Assembly: GCF_934617235.1 (NCBI RefSeq) | Contig: NZ_CAKTTZ010000029.1 | Location: 1-32,919, forward strand | Reading direction: 5' to 3' | From: an uncultured Ellagibacter sp. | GTDB lineage: Bacteria > Actinomycetota > Coriobacteriia > Coriobacteriales > Eggerthellaceae | DNA length: 32,919 nt | Part shown: one piece after another, positions 16,421 through 25,231 of the stretch | Layout: the number at the start of each line of letters is the position of its first letter | Numbering within the stretch: position 1 is the stretch's first letter | Made by a program: the position numbers and the translations under genes | Notes under the pieces: generated by a model | The model's database searches: none | What the model was told of the DNA's origin: nothing | The model's input: only the letters and a program-made list of their open reading frames with translations

Positions 16421-17713
16421 TTATCCCCAGGCGGAACGGCCGCGTGCGGCTTTCGCGCCGATATCGGTGCGGAACTGCTTACCCTCGAAGCTGATGAGGT
16501 CGCAGGCAGCATAGGCGCGCTCGCGAGCCTCCTCGAAGGTCTTGCCGAGCGCTACCACGTTGAGCACGCGCCCGCCGGCCGTGACGAGCTCGCCGTCGGC
16601 GTTATGGCTGGTCCCTGCGTGGAAGACTGACACGCCATCGAGCGTCTCGGCCTCGTCGATTCCCAAGATGACCTTGCCCTTCTCGTAGGTGCCCGGGTAT
16701 CCCGCGCTCGCGAGCACGACGCATACCGCCCATTCGTCGGCCCACTCGAGCGACACGTCGTCGGCACGGCCCTCGGCCACAGCGCACATCACGTCGACCA
16801 GGTCGGTCTTCAGGCGAGGGAGAATGACCTGCGTCTCGGGATCGCCGAAGCGCACGTTGAACTCCACGATCTTCGGCCCTGCGGGAGTCAACATGAAGCC
16901 GCCGTAGAGCACGCCGCGGTAATCGCGCGTGCCGTCGGTCGCCGCCGTGGCAGCTGCCGCCTTGTCTATGATGGCCACCATAGACGCCATCTCCTCGTCG
17001 GTCACGATGGGCACCGGCGAGTAAACGCCCATGCCGCCCGTGTTCGGGCCCTCGTCGCCGTCGAACGCGCGCTTGTGATCCTGAGCGGGGGCCATGGGGA
17101 ACGCCTTACCATCCACCACGAAGGCGAGCAGCGAGCACTCGGGGCCGGTCATGCACTCCTCGATGAGAACGGTCTTGCCGGCATCGCCGAACTTGCCGTC
17201 GAAGCACTCGCGAACAGCGTCTTCGGCCTCTTCGACCGTCGACGCGACGACGACGCCCTTGCCAGCCGCCAAGCCATCTGCCTTCACCACGATGGGCGCG
17301 CCCTGCTCGCGAATGTAGGCAATCGCAGGCTCGCAGGCATCGAACGTGGCATATGCCGCCGTCGGGATGCCGTGCTCTTCCATGAACGCCTTGCTGTGTG
17401 CCTTGCTTCCCTCGAGCAGCGCGCCTGCAGCGTCGGGTCCGAAGACCGCGACCCCCGCATCGCGCAGCTCGTCGGCGACACCCGCGACAAGCGGGGCTTC
17501 AGGGCCTACGACCACAAGGTCGATGCCGCGCTCGCGCACGAACGCCAACACGGACGATCCGCTCATCATGTCGACGTCGCCAACGTTGGTCGCGACCAAC
17601 GCCGTGCCTCCGTTACCAGGAGCGACAAACAGCTCATCGCACTTGGGGGAGCGAGAAAGCGCCCACGCGATCGCATGCTCGCGACCGCCGCTGCCAAGCA
17701 CCAATATGTTCAT
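16421..17713 (-). CDS. purD: Phosphoribosylamine-glycine ligase (GAR synthetase)
   Basis: A 430-residue ATP-grasp enzyme of normal family length, catalysing the second step of purine synthesis: phosphoribosylamine + glycine + ATP to GAR. Diagnostic motifs are GSGGREHAIAWALS at the N-terminus, VGPEAPLVAGVADEL, the ATP-grasp loop KADGLAAGKGVVVA, HKRAFDGDEGPNTGGMGVY and the metal site EFNVRFGDPETQ. It is followed on the minus strand by the candidate structured RNA and preceded by a long palindrome and purA. The start ATG at 17713 has GAGAAAGGG upstream. Confidence 0.96.
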   Translation of the reverse strand: MNILVLGSGGREHAIAWALSRSPKCDELFVAPGNGGTALVATNVGDVDMMSGSSVLAFVRERGIDLVVVGPEAPLVAGVADELRDAGVAVFGPDAAGALLEGSKAHSKAFMEEHGIPTAAYATFDACEPAIAYIREQGAPIVVKADGLAAGKGVVVASTVEEAEDAVRECFDGKFGDAGKTVLIEECMTGPECSLLAFVVDGKAFPMAPAQDHKRAFDGDEGPNTGGMGVYSPVPIVTDEEMASMVAIIDKAAAATAATDGTRDYRGVLYGGFMLTPAGPKIVEFNVRFGDPETQVILPRLKTDLVDVMCAVAEGRADDVSLEWADEWAVCVVLASAGYPGTYEKGKVILGIDEAETLDGVSVFHAGTSHNADGELVTAGGRVLNVVALGKTFEEARERAYAACDLISFEGKQFRTDIGAKAARGRSAWG

Positions 17714-17807
17714 AACAAACCCTTTCTCCCAGGTTCGCCGAATACAAACAAGGAAAGCTCACGAGCCGAACCACGAAACCCGCAGGTCGAACAAAAGTCA
17801 ACGAGCA

Positions 17808-17902
17808 CGGCTCTGGCGAGTGCAGCTGGCGTGAAAAGATTTCGACGCGTACTTTAAGGTACGTAAGAAATCTTTGGAGCGCCAGCTGCGCCGCCAGAGC
17901 CG
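17808..17902. repeat. 95 bp near-perfect palindrome (long hairpin) between purA and purD
   Basis: Four successive arm pairs share one axis: CGGCTCTGGCG / CGCCAGAGCCG (17808-17818, 17892-17902), CAGCTGGCG / CGCCAGCTG (17823-17831, 17880-17888), AAAGATTTC / GAAATCTTT (17835-17843, 17867-17875) and CGTAC / GTACG (17848-17852, 17859-17863). That is about 34 pairs around a 6-nt loop. There is no coding sequence and no T-run directly after it on either strand. It may be a transcript-stabilising or terminating hairpin, or a dispersed palindromic repeat. Confidence 0.75.
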
Positions 17903-17920
17903 CGCGCAGCGGCGGCTCGT

Positions 17921-17944
17921 TGCGCGGGCCGTAAGGCCCGCGCA
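17921..17944 (-). terminator. Strong hairpin just past purA
   Basis: A perfect 10 bp stem with a 4-nt loop (TGCGCGGGCC-GTAA-GGCCCGCGCA) lies about 10 nt past the purA stop. No T-run follows on the minus strand, so it may act as a 3' stabiliser or Rho-assisted stop rather than a classical intrinsic terminator. Confidence 0.45.
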
Positions 17945-17953
17945 CCCCATAGC

Positions 17954-19264
17954 TTACCAGCCGCGCATGATGGTCTGATCGCGATCGGGGCCAACCGCCA
18001 CGATCGAGATCTTCACACCCGTGATCTCTTCAAGATGCTCAACGTACTTCTGCGCGTTTTCGGGCAGCTCCTCGAAGGACTTGCACGCCGTGATGTCCTC
18101 GCCCTTCCAGCCAGGAAGCTCCTCATAGATGGGCTTGGCATGGAACAGCACGCTTTGCTGCATGGGGAAATAGTCGTAGCGCTTGCCGTTGCATTCGTAG
18201 GCGACGCACACCTTGATCGTGTCGAAGGCGGAAAGTACATCGAGCTTGGTCAGCGCCACGTCGGTGAGGCCGTTGACCTCTGCGGCATAGCGCGCGATGA
18301 CCGCGTCGAACCATCCGCAGCGACGCTTGCGGCCGGTGGTCACGCCGAATTCGTGGCCCACAGAGCACAGAAGCTCACCATTTTCGGCTTCTTCGCCCAC
18401 GCCGCCGTCTTCGGGGAAGCGCTGCTCAGTGGGGAACGGGCCGCCGCCGACGCGCGTCACGTAGGCCTTCTCGATGCCGAGCACGCGATCGATATTCACA
18501 GGACCCACGCCCGAGCCCGTCGCCGCGCCGCCCGCGCAGCAAGAAGAGGAGGTCACATAGGGATAAGTGCCATGGTCGATGTCGAGCAGCGTGCCCTGCG
18601 CGCCCTCGAACAGCACGGACTTGCCCTCACGCAGCGCGCTGTTGAGCATGTGCGCGGTTTCAGCCATGTAAGGCTTCAGGATGCGCGCGTAAGGCAGGTA
18701 TTCCTCGCAGATTTCTTCGACCGTATAGGTGTGGAGGCCGTAGATCTTGCTCAAAACGGGATTCTTCTGCTTGAGAGCGGTTTCAACCTTCAAGCGGAAG
18801 ATCTTCTCATCGAACAAATCCTGGATGCGGATGCCCTTGCGAGCCGCTTTATCCTGATAGCACGGGCCGATGCCGCGCTTGGTGGTTCCGATTTTGTGCT
18901 CGCCGAGGCTCTTCTCGTCAGCACCGTCGAGGTCTTTGTGCCACGGCATGATGACATGCGCGTCGCAGCTGATCTTCAGGTTCTTGCACGAAATGCCCTC
19001 AGCCTGGAGCATCGCCATTTCTTTCACGAGCACACCCGGGTCGACGACAACGCCGTTGCCGATGACGGGGATGGCGTTCTCGTACATGACGCCGGAGGGC
19101 ATCAGGTGCAACGCCAGCTTCTTGTCGCCATGGATAACGGTGTGACCCGCGTTGTTTCCACCCTGGTAGCGTACGACGTAATCGTACTTGCTCGCAATGA
19201 GGTCGGTGATCTTACCCTTGCCTTCGTCGCCCCACTGGGCACCGACGAGAACTGTACTGGGCAT
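17954..19264 (-). CDS. purA: Adenylosuccinate synthetase
   Basis: A 436-residue protein of standard length that joins IMP and aspartate with GTP to give adenylosuccinate, the first committed step to AMP. The signature GTP-binding start is VGAQWGDEGKGKITD. Further motifs are QGGNNAGHT, GTTKRGIGPCYQDK (IMP binding), LFEGAQGTLLDIDHGTYPYVTSS and TTGRKRRCGWFD. It is separated by 80 bp from the end of the yhaN-like gene and has its own -10 element there. purD follows after the palindromic gap, so the two purine genes may or may not share a transcript. Confidence 0.97.
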   Translation of the reverse strand: MPSTVLVGAQWGDEGKGKITDLIASKYDYVVRYQGGNNAGHTVIHGDKKLALHLMPSGVMYENAIPVIGNGVVVDPGVLVKEMAMLQAEGISCKNLKISCDAHVIMPWHKDLDGADEKSLGEHKIGTTKRGIGPCYQDKAARKGIRIQDLFDEKIFRLKVETALKQKNPVLSKIYGLHTYTVEEICEEYLPYARILKPYMAETAHMLNSALREGKSVLFEGAQGTLLDIDHGTYPYVTSSSCCAGGAATGSGVGPVNIDRVLGIEKAYVTRVGGGPFPTEQRFPEDGGVGEEAENGELLCSVGHEFGVTTGRKRRCGWFDAVIARYAAEVNGLTDVALTKLDVLSAFDTIKVCVAYECNGKRYDYFPMQQSVLFHAKPIYEELPGWKGEDITACKSFEELPENAQKYVEHLEEITGVKISIVAVGPDRDQTIMRGW

Positions 19265-19329
19265 GAGCTTTCATCCTTTCGCCGCCCCGCGCAAGCGAGG
19301 CCGATCGGCATTTTTCCTGCAACCCCTGC

Positions 19330-19335
19330 ATTATA
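19330..19335 (-). promoter_or_regulatory. -10 element for purA
   Basis: A perfect TATAAT on the minus strand lies 10 bp past the yhaN-like stop codon, about 65 nt before the purA ATG. The matching -35 is weak (AACTTG at a 17 bp spacing), so this rests mainly on the -10 and its position. Confidence 0.45.
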
Positions 19336-19344
19336 AGGGATGGG

Positions 19345-21525
19345 TTACACGGCAAGTTCGATGACGTTGGTAGCGTCACCAACTTCGCGTAGAACGGAAA
19401 CAACCTCTTCGTGGCAGGTGAACATGATGACCTGACGCGCCTTCGCGAGCTCGGCCAAAGCGCGCGCAGCACCCTGCCGACGGCGGGAATCGAAGTTCAC
19501 GAGGATATCGTCGGCCAAGATGGGAATCGCGCGACCCACGTTGTCGGCAGCGAGCAGAAGCGCGATGCGCAAACTGAGATAAAGCTGCTGGCACGTGCCG
19601 AGCGACAGGTGAACCGGCTCGCGTTCGGTGTGCACGGAATCGGCCACGCGCAGGTGGCCGTCAGTAGTCATGTAGACGCGGACCCAGCGGCCCTCGGTCA
19701 TAAGCGACATAAGCTCGCTCGCCTTCGCATACACTTCAGGCTGGCTTTTGCTCTCCCAGGCAGAGATCGCCACCTCCAGCATACGACGAGCAAGCAGAAG
19801 CCTCGCGAACGTCTGCAGCGACTCGTTGTAGCGCGTGCGAATCTGCTGGTAGGCCATGCGCGCCTCATCAAGCGTATGCTCTCCGCGCGCTGTTGCAAGC
19901 TCTTGTTTGAGCTCGCCATACGTCCGGTTCATGTTCTCGAATGCCTCCATGAGGTTGGTGCGTTGCGAGACCTTGCGCGCGATCTTCGCGTCGAGCGCCG
20001 AGAGCGTCGCGTTCTCGCTCGGCAGATGCGCTTGGGTGTATGCGCTTGCGAGCGCGTCGGCGTTGCGCGCGATCTTCTCCTCGAGCGAGGTCAGGCGAGC
20101 GGTGAGCGCTTGGGAGCGCTGCTGGAGCAAGGCCACGTTGCTGCGCGCGTCTTTCGCCTCATCGAGAATCGTTCGCGCGCGGCGCAGGCTCGCCGAGGCT
20201 TCCCCCAACCCGCGGCTTTCGAGGAATGCACGGATCTCCTCCTCGAGCGCTTCCTGCTCGGCGAGGCACGACTCGTATTTCTTCTTGTCCTGCAGCATGA
20301 CCCACTGCGCGCTTTGGAGCTCGGCTTTTCGCGCTTCTTGCTCTTTGCTCGGGCGGAACAGCATCACAAGCGCGCCCGCAGCAAGAAAGACCGCCATGGC
20401 AACCAAGCCCAGGCCAAGCGCCGTAAACGAAAGGCTCGAAATTTCGCGTCCATGCACCACAAGGGGCACGCCGCATCCGATGAATACGAGCGGCAGCGCG
20501 ACGGAGAGCACCACTTGCGCCGTGCGCTGATGGCGGGCGCGAATCTCCATCTCGCGGGTATCGGGAGCCTCAAGGCGCACCTCATAAGCGGCCTTCGATG
20601 CAGCGTAATTTGATTTTGCCAGGTCAACGCCGTGCGAGCACTTCGATTCCCTGTCGGCGAACACGTCGATGCGATCGCGCAGCTCACGGTCCTCCGCCGC
20701 CGCCATAGCCATCAGCTCGCGAGGGATTGCGTGCCTGCCACGCCGCGTTGCGAGCGCCGCCTGCGTTTGCTCCTCGGTCAGGCGCGCGTGCTCCTCGGTG
20801 ATTTCCTCGCGCTCGGCCGCAAGCTTCTCAATGCGGGCGCGGTACGCGGTGAGCTCCTCGATGCGCGCGTTCAACTTCGAAAGGCGCGCGCTGAGCGAAT
20901 CGCGCTCGGGCTCCATCTCGTGGAATTCCTTATCCTTGCGACGCAGGCTGTCAGCGATTTCAGCGGCGCGCGCCATCTCCTCTTTCGCGTCCGCAAGCTG
21001 CGAGCCCAGATTCACCAGCGACTCTTCGGCACTCGCCGCGCGCGATGTGCAGGCGGCAAGGCGCGCCTGTACCGCAAAGAGGGCATGCGCAGGCGACGTT
21101 CCCGTGCCCGACCCCGCCGTGAGCAGCCGCGCCGTGACATCAGTCGTGTTGCGCAGACGCCGAAGCTCGTCGCTCGTGAGCGAGAACATGGTCGAAAACG
21201 TCTCGCGGTCGATATCGTGCACAAGCGAGGCGTCGCCTTTAAGCCCTTCGGCATTGCGTGCGCGGGAAAGCTCGATCTCGCCTCGCTCACCATCGTCGAA
21301 GAACAGCGAACCTGCGCGATCGGAGGCTTCCGGCTTGTACGTATTGCGGGTTCCGCGCGCCTCTTCCCAGCCAAAAAGCACTCCGCGGACAAACGACGCC
21401 GTCGTCGTCTTCCCCGCCTCGTTCGGTCCGTAAACCACGTTCAGATGAGGGCCGAAGGGTCCGACAACCTTGCCGGAAAACGCGCCGAAGCTTTGCATCT
21501 TGATATGCTTCAGGAAGGGCCTCAT
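19345..21525 (-). CDS. YhaN-like SbcC/Rad50-type AAA ATPase with membrane segments
   Basis: A 726-residue protein with a Rad50/SbcC-like layout. The N-terminal Walker A is YGPNEAGKTT (about 32-41). Long coiled coils run over about 150-330 and 395-600. The C-terminal ABC-type half has a signature-like LSLGTCQQLYLSLR and a Walker B ILADDILVNFDSRR, with the DD...NFD form seen in YhaN rather than DE. Between the two coils are two hydrophobic helices (about 335-358 and 365-389), placing the coiled-coil tip in the membrane. Bacillus YhaN is similarly built. It overlaps the yhaO-like gene by 4 bp (ATGA), so the two should work as one nuclease/ATPase complex, presumably in DNA end processing. The exact substrate is unknown. 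Confidence 0.82.
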   Translation of the reverse strand: MRPFLKHIKMQSFGAFSGKVVGPFGPHLNVVYGPNEAGKTTTASFVRGVLFGWEEARGTRNTYKPEASDRAGSLFFDDGERGEIELSRARNAEGLKGDASLVHDIDRETFSTMFSLTSDELRRLRNTTDVTARLLTAGSGTGTSPAHALFAVQARLAACTSRAASAEESLVNLGSQLADAKEEMARAAEIADSLRRKDKEFHEMEPERDSLSARLSKLNARIEELTAYRARIEKLAAEREEITEEHARLTEEQTQAALATRRGRHAIPRELMAMAAAEDRELRDRIDVFADRESKCSHGVDLAKSNYAASKAAYEVRLEAPDTREMEIRARHQRTAQVVLSVALPLVFIGCGVPLVVHGREISSLSFTALGLGLVAMAVFLAAGALVMLFRPSKEQEARKAELQSAQWVMLQDKKKYESCLAEQEALEEEIRAFLESRGLGEASASLRRARTILDEAKDARSNVALLQQRSQALTARLTSLEEKIARNADALASAYTQAHLPSENATLSALDAKIARKVSQRTNLMEAFENMNRTYGELKQELATARGEHTLDEARMAYQQIRTRYNESLQTFARLLLARRMLEVAISAWESKSQPEVYAKASELMSLMTEGRWVRVYMTTDGHLRVADSVHTEREPVHLSLGTCQQLYLSLRIALLLAADNVGRAIPILADDILVNFDSRRRQGAARALAELAKARQVIMFTCHEEVVSVLREVGDATNVIELAV

Positions 21526-22796
21526 CGCTCATCGCCCCCGCACAAAAGGTCGATGACCAGGTCTTGCGCCTCTTCGGCGAGCGTCGGGATATTCTGCACG
21601 AGCGAGCTTGGCAAAGCGATGTTGCTCTTCAGGAACTCGTCTTGCAGAAACGCCGCTTCGTCCGCCTCGTTTTGGCGCATCGACTCGGCGACCCCGAGAA
21701 ACATCGCGGGGAACATTCCCTCTCGGCGCGCTGCCGCAAGGTCGTAGGGCCGGCGCGTCTTGTCGATGAGCGCATCGCAGAAGAATTCGGGATGGGAATC
21801 GTTGATCTGGCTCCTCAAATCGTCGATCACCCCAGGGCGGCTAAGCACTTCGTGGAGGGGCGTCGAGCCGACAAGCGCGATGCGCACGCACATCTCCCCG
21901 CAATGAGCCTTCCCGTTGACGCGGAATAGCTCGCGCGTGACCAGGTCGGATACATCGGGAATCGTGGCGCAGTTCGAAATGTCGACCTTCATGCGCTGCC
22001 AGACGACGCTAGCAGTGGGGATGAACTCGACCGTGTTGCGACGCCCTTCCTCAAGCGTCACCAGGCTCACGCCGCGCGGGCCGGTCTCTTTGATGTCACG
22101 CCCCTGAATGCAGCCGGAAAACACAAGACGGGGGTTGTCGTCGGTGTAGATAAGCTGCTGGTGGATATGCCCAAGCGCCCAGTAGTCGAACCCGGCGGCC
22201 AGAAGCTTGGCGGGTGCCACAGGCGCCTTGTTCGGATCCAGGTCAAGACCAGTATGGAGAACGCCAACACCGAAAGGTGCCGAAGCGGCATCTTCCCCGA
22301 GGGCCTCGTTCGCGGCGGCGCGCGTAACGCCTTCGGCGATACAGGCGTCGGCCGGCCACGTCTGGTTGTAGTAACCGCGCCCGCCGAGGACGCACAGCGG
22401 CTTGCCCGCCCGACGATAGAGGGCAAAGCTCGGCTTGTCGGCGGCAAACATGGTCGCGTTCTCCGGCAGGTTGAAAAGGTCGCGCTGCCAGGTGGTGTAA
22501 GGGTCGTGGTTTCCCGTGCACAGGTACACAGGAATCCCCTCGGCGCCAAGGCGCGCAAGACCGTCGAAAAACGTGAGGTAGTCGGCGTAGGAAGGCCGCG
22601 CCGTGTCGAAGATGTCACCCGCAATCACCACGAAGTCGACGCGGTTGTCGATAGCGGCGGACACCACGCGCTCATACGCTTCGGGAATTGCCTCGATCAG
22701 GCGCTTCGCCCAACGCTCGGAAAGCGCTCGAAGGCCGCGAAAGGGAGCCCCGATGTGAAGATCGGAAGCATGGATGAATGTCAGGCGCTCCGCCAT
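21522..22796 (-). CDS. YhaO/SbcD-like metallophosphoesterase (DNA repair exonuclease)
   Basis: A 424-residue protein with a full calcineurin-like Mre11/SbcD phosphoesterase domain: FIHASDLHIGAPF (about 7-19), VIAGDIFD (about 57-64), CTGNHDPY (about 96-103), VLHTG and YWALGHIHQ. These supply the Asp, His and Asn ligands of the two-metal site. About 180 further residues form the C-terminal cap. It starts 12 bp after dnaB (GAGGG site) and overlaps the yhaN-like ATPase by 4 bp, so dnaB-yhaO-yhaN appears to be one operon. The inferred role is the nuclease subunit of an SbcCD-like complex. Confidence 0.87.
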   Translation of the reverse strand: MAERLTFIHASDLHIGAPFRGLRALSERWAKRLIEAIPEAYERVVSAAIDNRVDFVVIAGDIFDTARPSYADYLTFFDGLARLGAEGIPVYLCTGNHDPYTTWQRDLFNLPENATMFAADKPSFALYRRAGKPLCVLGGRGYYNQTWPADACIAEGVTRAAANEALGEDAASAPFGVGVLHTGLDLDPNKAPVAPAKLLAAGFDYWALGHIHQQLIYTDDNPRLVFSGCIQGRDIKETGPRGVSLVTLEEGRRNTVEFIPTASVVWQRMKVDISNCATIPDVSDLVTRELFRVNGKAHCGEMCVRIALVGSTPLHEVLSRPGVIDDLRSQINDSHPEFFCDALIDKTRRPYDLAAARREGMFPAMFLGVAESMRQNEADEAAFLQDEFLKSNIALPSSLVQNIPTLAEEAQDLVIDLLCGGDER

Positions 22797-22808
22797 CGGC
22801 CCTCGCCC

Positions 22809-24224
22809 CTACGCGTATCCGCCGACGCGCGAGTCATCGATGAGGTCCATGAAGCGCGTATATTCGGCGTTGAAGGCGAGCGGGATATCGCGCGTGGGAC
22901 CGTTGCGGTGCTTGGCGACGATCAGCTCGGCTGTACCCCAATCGGGACGGTCGTCGCTTTCGCCCTCCTCTTCGTTCATGCTTCGGTCGATGAACATGAC
23001 GATGTCGGCGTCCTGCTCGATGGATCCCGATTCGCGCAGGTCAGAAAGCATCGGGCGCTTCTTACCGCGCATCTCGACAGCACGGGAGAGCTGCGAGAGA
23101 GCGATAACGGGCATGCCCATCTCCTTCGCGAGGATCTTCAAACCACGGGAAATCTCGCCGACCTCGACGGCACGGTTGCCGTCGCGGCGCGTTTGCGGGG
23201 GCTGCATAAGCTGCAGGTAGTCGACGATGATCAGGCCGTTTCCCTGCGCATGGCGCAACTCGCGGCGTGCCTTCGCGCGCGCCTCCAGGATGGAAAGGCC
23301 CGGCGAGTCGTCGATGTACATATCGAGCTTCGAGAGCGCATTCGATGCATCGGCGATAGCGCTCCAGTCCCCTTCGGCGATGAAGCCGCCGCGGATCTTC
23401 GAAAGGCTCACGCGCGCCTCGGCGCACAGGATACGCTGCATCAGCTGGCTTGCCGACATTTCCAAGGAGAAGAAGGCGACCGACGTGCCCGCCTTTGCCG
23501 CATTTACCGCAAGGTTCAACGCGAACGACGTCTTGCCGACGCCAGGCCTTGCAGCGAGGATGACCAAGTCACCCGCGCGCAGGCCGTGGAACAGGTCGTC
23601 TGCGTCCTTAAAGCCGGTGGGGACGCCCGCCATGTGGCTTTTCTGCTCCGCCAGCTTCGTGATTTCCTCGAACGCCTCGGTGAGCAGGGTGTCGACGCGC
23701 GCGAACGTCGAAGAGACGCGCTTCTCCGTGACGTTGAACAGCGTTTTCTCAGCCGACTCCACAACCTCGTTCAGATCGTCAGGAGCGTCATAGGCGAGCG
23801 CATTGATCTGGGCGGACGCGAAGATGAGCTCGCGCAAGATAGCCGTTCGCTTCACGATGTCGGCATGGTTTTGCCAGTTGGTGAGCGCAAACGTGTTGTC
23901 CGCGAGGTCGACGAGGTACGCCTTGCCGCCCACTGCATCAAGCTGCCCCGACGCGTTGAGGGTGTCGGCGAGCGAGATCTGGTCGATGGGGATGCGACGG
24001 ATGTTCAAGTCGCATATCGCCTCGAAGATAATGCGATGCGCAGGACGGAAGAAGTTCTCGGGCTTCAGCTTCAATACCAGCTCTTCAACGGCATCGGCGT
24101 TGAGCATGCACGCAGCCAAAACGGACTGCTCCGCTTCGATGTTTTGAGGCAGCGGCCTGTTTTGCGGCGTGGACTGCGGCGCAAAATCCTGGTTGCGCGA
24201 GGCATTGGGGCGGTTGTCGGGCAT
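22809..24224 (-). CDS. dnaB: Replicative DNA helicase DnaB
   Basis: A 471-residue hexameric helicase. It has the N-terminal DnaB domain (about 25-130, PQNIEAEQSVLAACM), a linker, then the RecA-like motor with Walker A AARPGVGKT (224-232), Walker B LIIVDYLQLM and the DnaB loop LKILAKEMGMPVIALSQLSR. No intein or insertion interrupts the Walker region, a frequent intein site in this gene. AAGGAAG lies 9 nt before the ATG. It follows rplI, as in many bacteria, but an intrinsic terminator stands between them, so dnaB probably has its own promoter in 24225-24335. Confidence 0.96.
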   Translation of the reverse strand: MPDNRPNASRNQDFAPQSTPQNRPLPQNIEAEQSVLAACMLNADAVEELVLKLKPENFFRPAHRIIFEAICDLNIRRIPIDQISLADTLNASGQLDAVGGKAYLVDLADNTFALTNWQNHADIVKRTAILRELIFASAQINALAYDAPDDLNEVVESAEKTLFNVTEKRVSSTFARVDTLLTEAFEEITKLAEQKSHMAGVPTGFKDADDLFHGLRAGDLVILAARPGVGKTSFALNLAVNAAKAGTSVAFFSLEMSASQLMQRILCAEARVSLSKIRGGFIAEGDWSAIADASNALSKLDMYIDDSPGLSILEARAKARRELRHAQGNGLIIVDYLQLMQPPQTRRDGNRAVEVGEISRGLKILAKEMGMPVIALSQLSRAVEMRGKKRPMLSDLRESGSIEQDADIVMFIDRSMNEEEGESDDRPDWGTAELIVAKHRNGPTRDIPLAFNAEYTRFMDLIDDSRVGGYA

Positions 24225-24334
24225 ATGCGATGGCTTCCTTCTGGGTGCGTTGATTAGAGTCGCTAAAAAATCGTTTTATCCGTTGTATCTTACCCCACCG
24301 CGAGCGCTCCGGACGAAACGCCCTCCAAACACCA

Positions 24335-24363
24335 AGAAACCCCTCGCCCAAACGGGCAAGGGG
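24335..24363 (-). terminator. Terminator of the rpsF-ssb-rpsR-rplI operon
   Basis: Hairpin with CCCCTCGCCC (24340-24349), loop AAAC, GGGCAAGGGG (24354-24363), about 35 nt past the rplI stop. On the minus strand it is followed by GTTTCTT. Confidence 0.65.
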
Positions 24364-24396
24364 TCTCGAGAAAAGCGTGTTCGCGATTGCGATGCG

Positions 24397-24936
24397 CTAT
24401 TCGGCAGCAGCCTCGGTCTCCTCAGCGGGAGCAGCTGCTTCCTCGGCAGGAGCCTCGACGGCTTCTTCCTCTTCCGGAGCCTCGGGAGCCTTGTCGCTCA
24501 CGACGTTCACGGTAACGGTAGCCTTGATGTCGCGGTAAATGGACACTGCGACAGCATGCTCGCCGGCAACCTTGATCGGGTTGCCAAGTTCGACGCGACG
24601 ACGGTCGACTTCGACGCCAAGGTTCTCCTTGATTGCGTCGGCGACGATCGAAGACGTGACGGAACCGAACAGCTGGCCTTCCTCGCCAACGTTGGCGAGA
24701 ACCTTGACGATTGCGCCATCGAGCTTGGTGCGCATAGCCTCAGCGTCGGCAAGACGAGTTTCCTCGCGCTTGGCGATGTTGTGCTTGCGCTGCTCGAGCT
24801 GCTTGAGGTTGCCAGCGGTCGCCTTGATGGCGTAGCCCTGGGTCAGCAGGTAGTTGTTGGCGTAGCCGTTGGCAACTTCGATGACGTCGCCTTCGCCGCC
24901 CCTGCCTTTCAGTTCTTTAAGCAGAATGACTTTCAT
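24397..24936 (-). CDS. rplI: 50S ribosomal protein L9 with acidic C-terminal tail
   Basis: A 179-residue L9. The N-terminal RNA-binding domain is clear (MKVILLKELKGRGGEGDVIEVANGY), as are the long connecting helix and the C-terminal domain ending near residue 148. After that comes a low-complexity Ala/Glu/Pro tail of about 30 residues, which makes it longer than the usual 147-150. AAGGAGGT lies 4 nt before the ATG. It is the last gene of the rpsF operon. Confidence 0.95.
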   Translation of the reverse strand: MKVILLKELKGRGGEGDVIEVANGYANNYLLTQGYAIKATAGNLKQLEQRKHNIAKREETRLADAEAMRTKLDGAIVKVLANVGEEGQLFGSVTSSIVADAIKENLGVEVDRRRVELGNPIKVAGEHAVAVSIYRDIKATVTVNVVSDKAPEAPEEEEAVEAPAEEAAAPAEETEAAAE

Positions 24937-24950
24937 GGTACCTCCTTCGC

Positions 24951-25220
24951 CTAGCGGTTGCGGCGGTCGCCACGGCCGCTCACGGCGGGAACCGCGTAGG
25001 GCATCAAAGCCATTTCGCGAGCGCGCTTCACGGCGTTCGCGATGTCGCGCTGATGCTGGGTGCAGGCACCCGTCACGCGGCGCGGCTTGATCTTTCCGCG
25101 GTCGGTCACATACTTGCGCAGCATCTGCGTGTCCTTGTAGTCGATGTACTCAGCATCGTCCTTGCAGAACTGGCAGAACTTGCGACGCGGCTGCTTCGCG
25201 TAATCTGACGTTTTCTTCAA
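24951..25220 (-). CDS. rpsR: 30S ribosomal protein S18
   Basis: An 89-residue S18 with the conserved core YKDTQMLRKYVTDRGKIKPRRVTGACTQHQRDIANAVKRAREMALMPY. Cys16 and Cys19 (FCQFC) suggest the zinc-type form. The start is a TTG at 25220, placed by AAGGAAGAG a few nt upstream; there is no ATG in a usable position. It sits between ssb and rplI and binds S6 in the ribosome. Confidence 0.95.
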   Translation of the reverse strand: MKKTSDYAKQPRRKFCQFCKDDAEYIDYKDTQMLRKYVTDRGKIKPRRVTGACTQHQRDIANAVKRAREMALMPYAVPAVSGRGDRRNR

Positions 25221-25231
25221 CTTGCTCTTCC

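Noticed and set aside
22161..24257. A 698-codon open frame on the plus strand
   Set aside because: It lies wholly antisense to yhaO-like and dnaB. Its protein is Arg/His/Val-rich with no motif, as expected for a GC-rich shadow frame.
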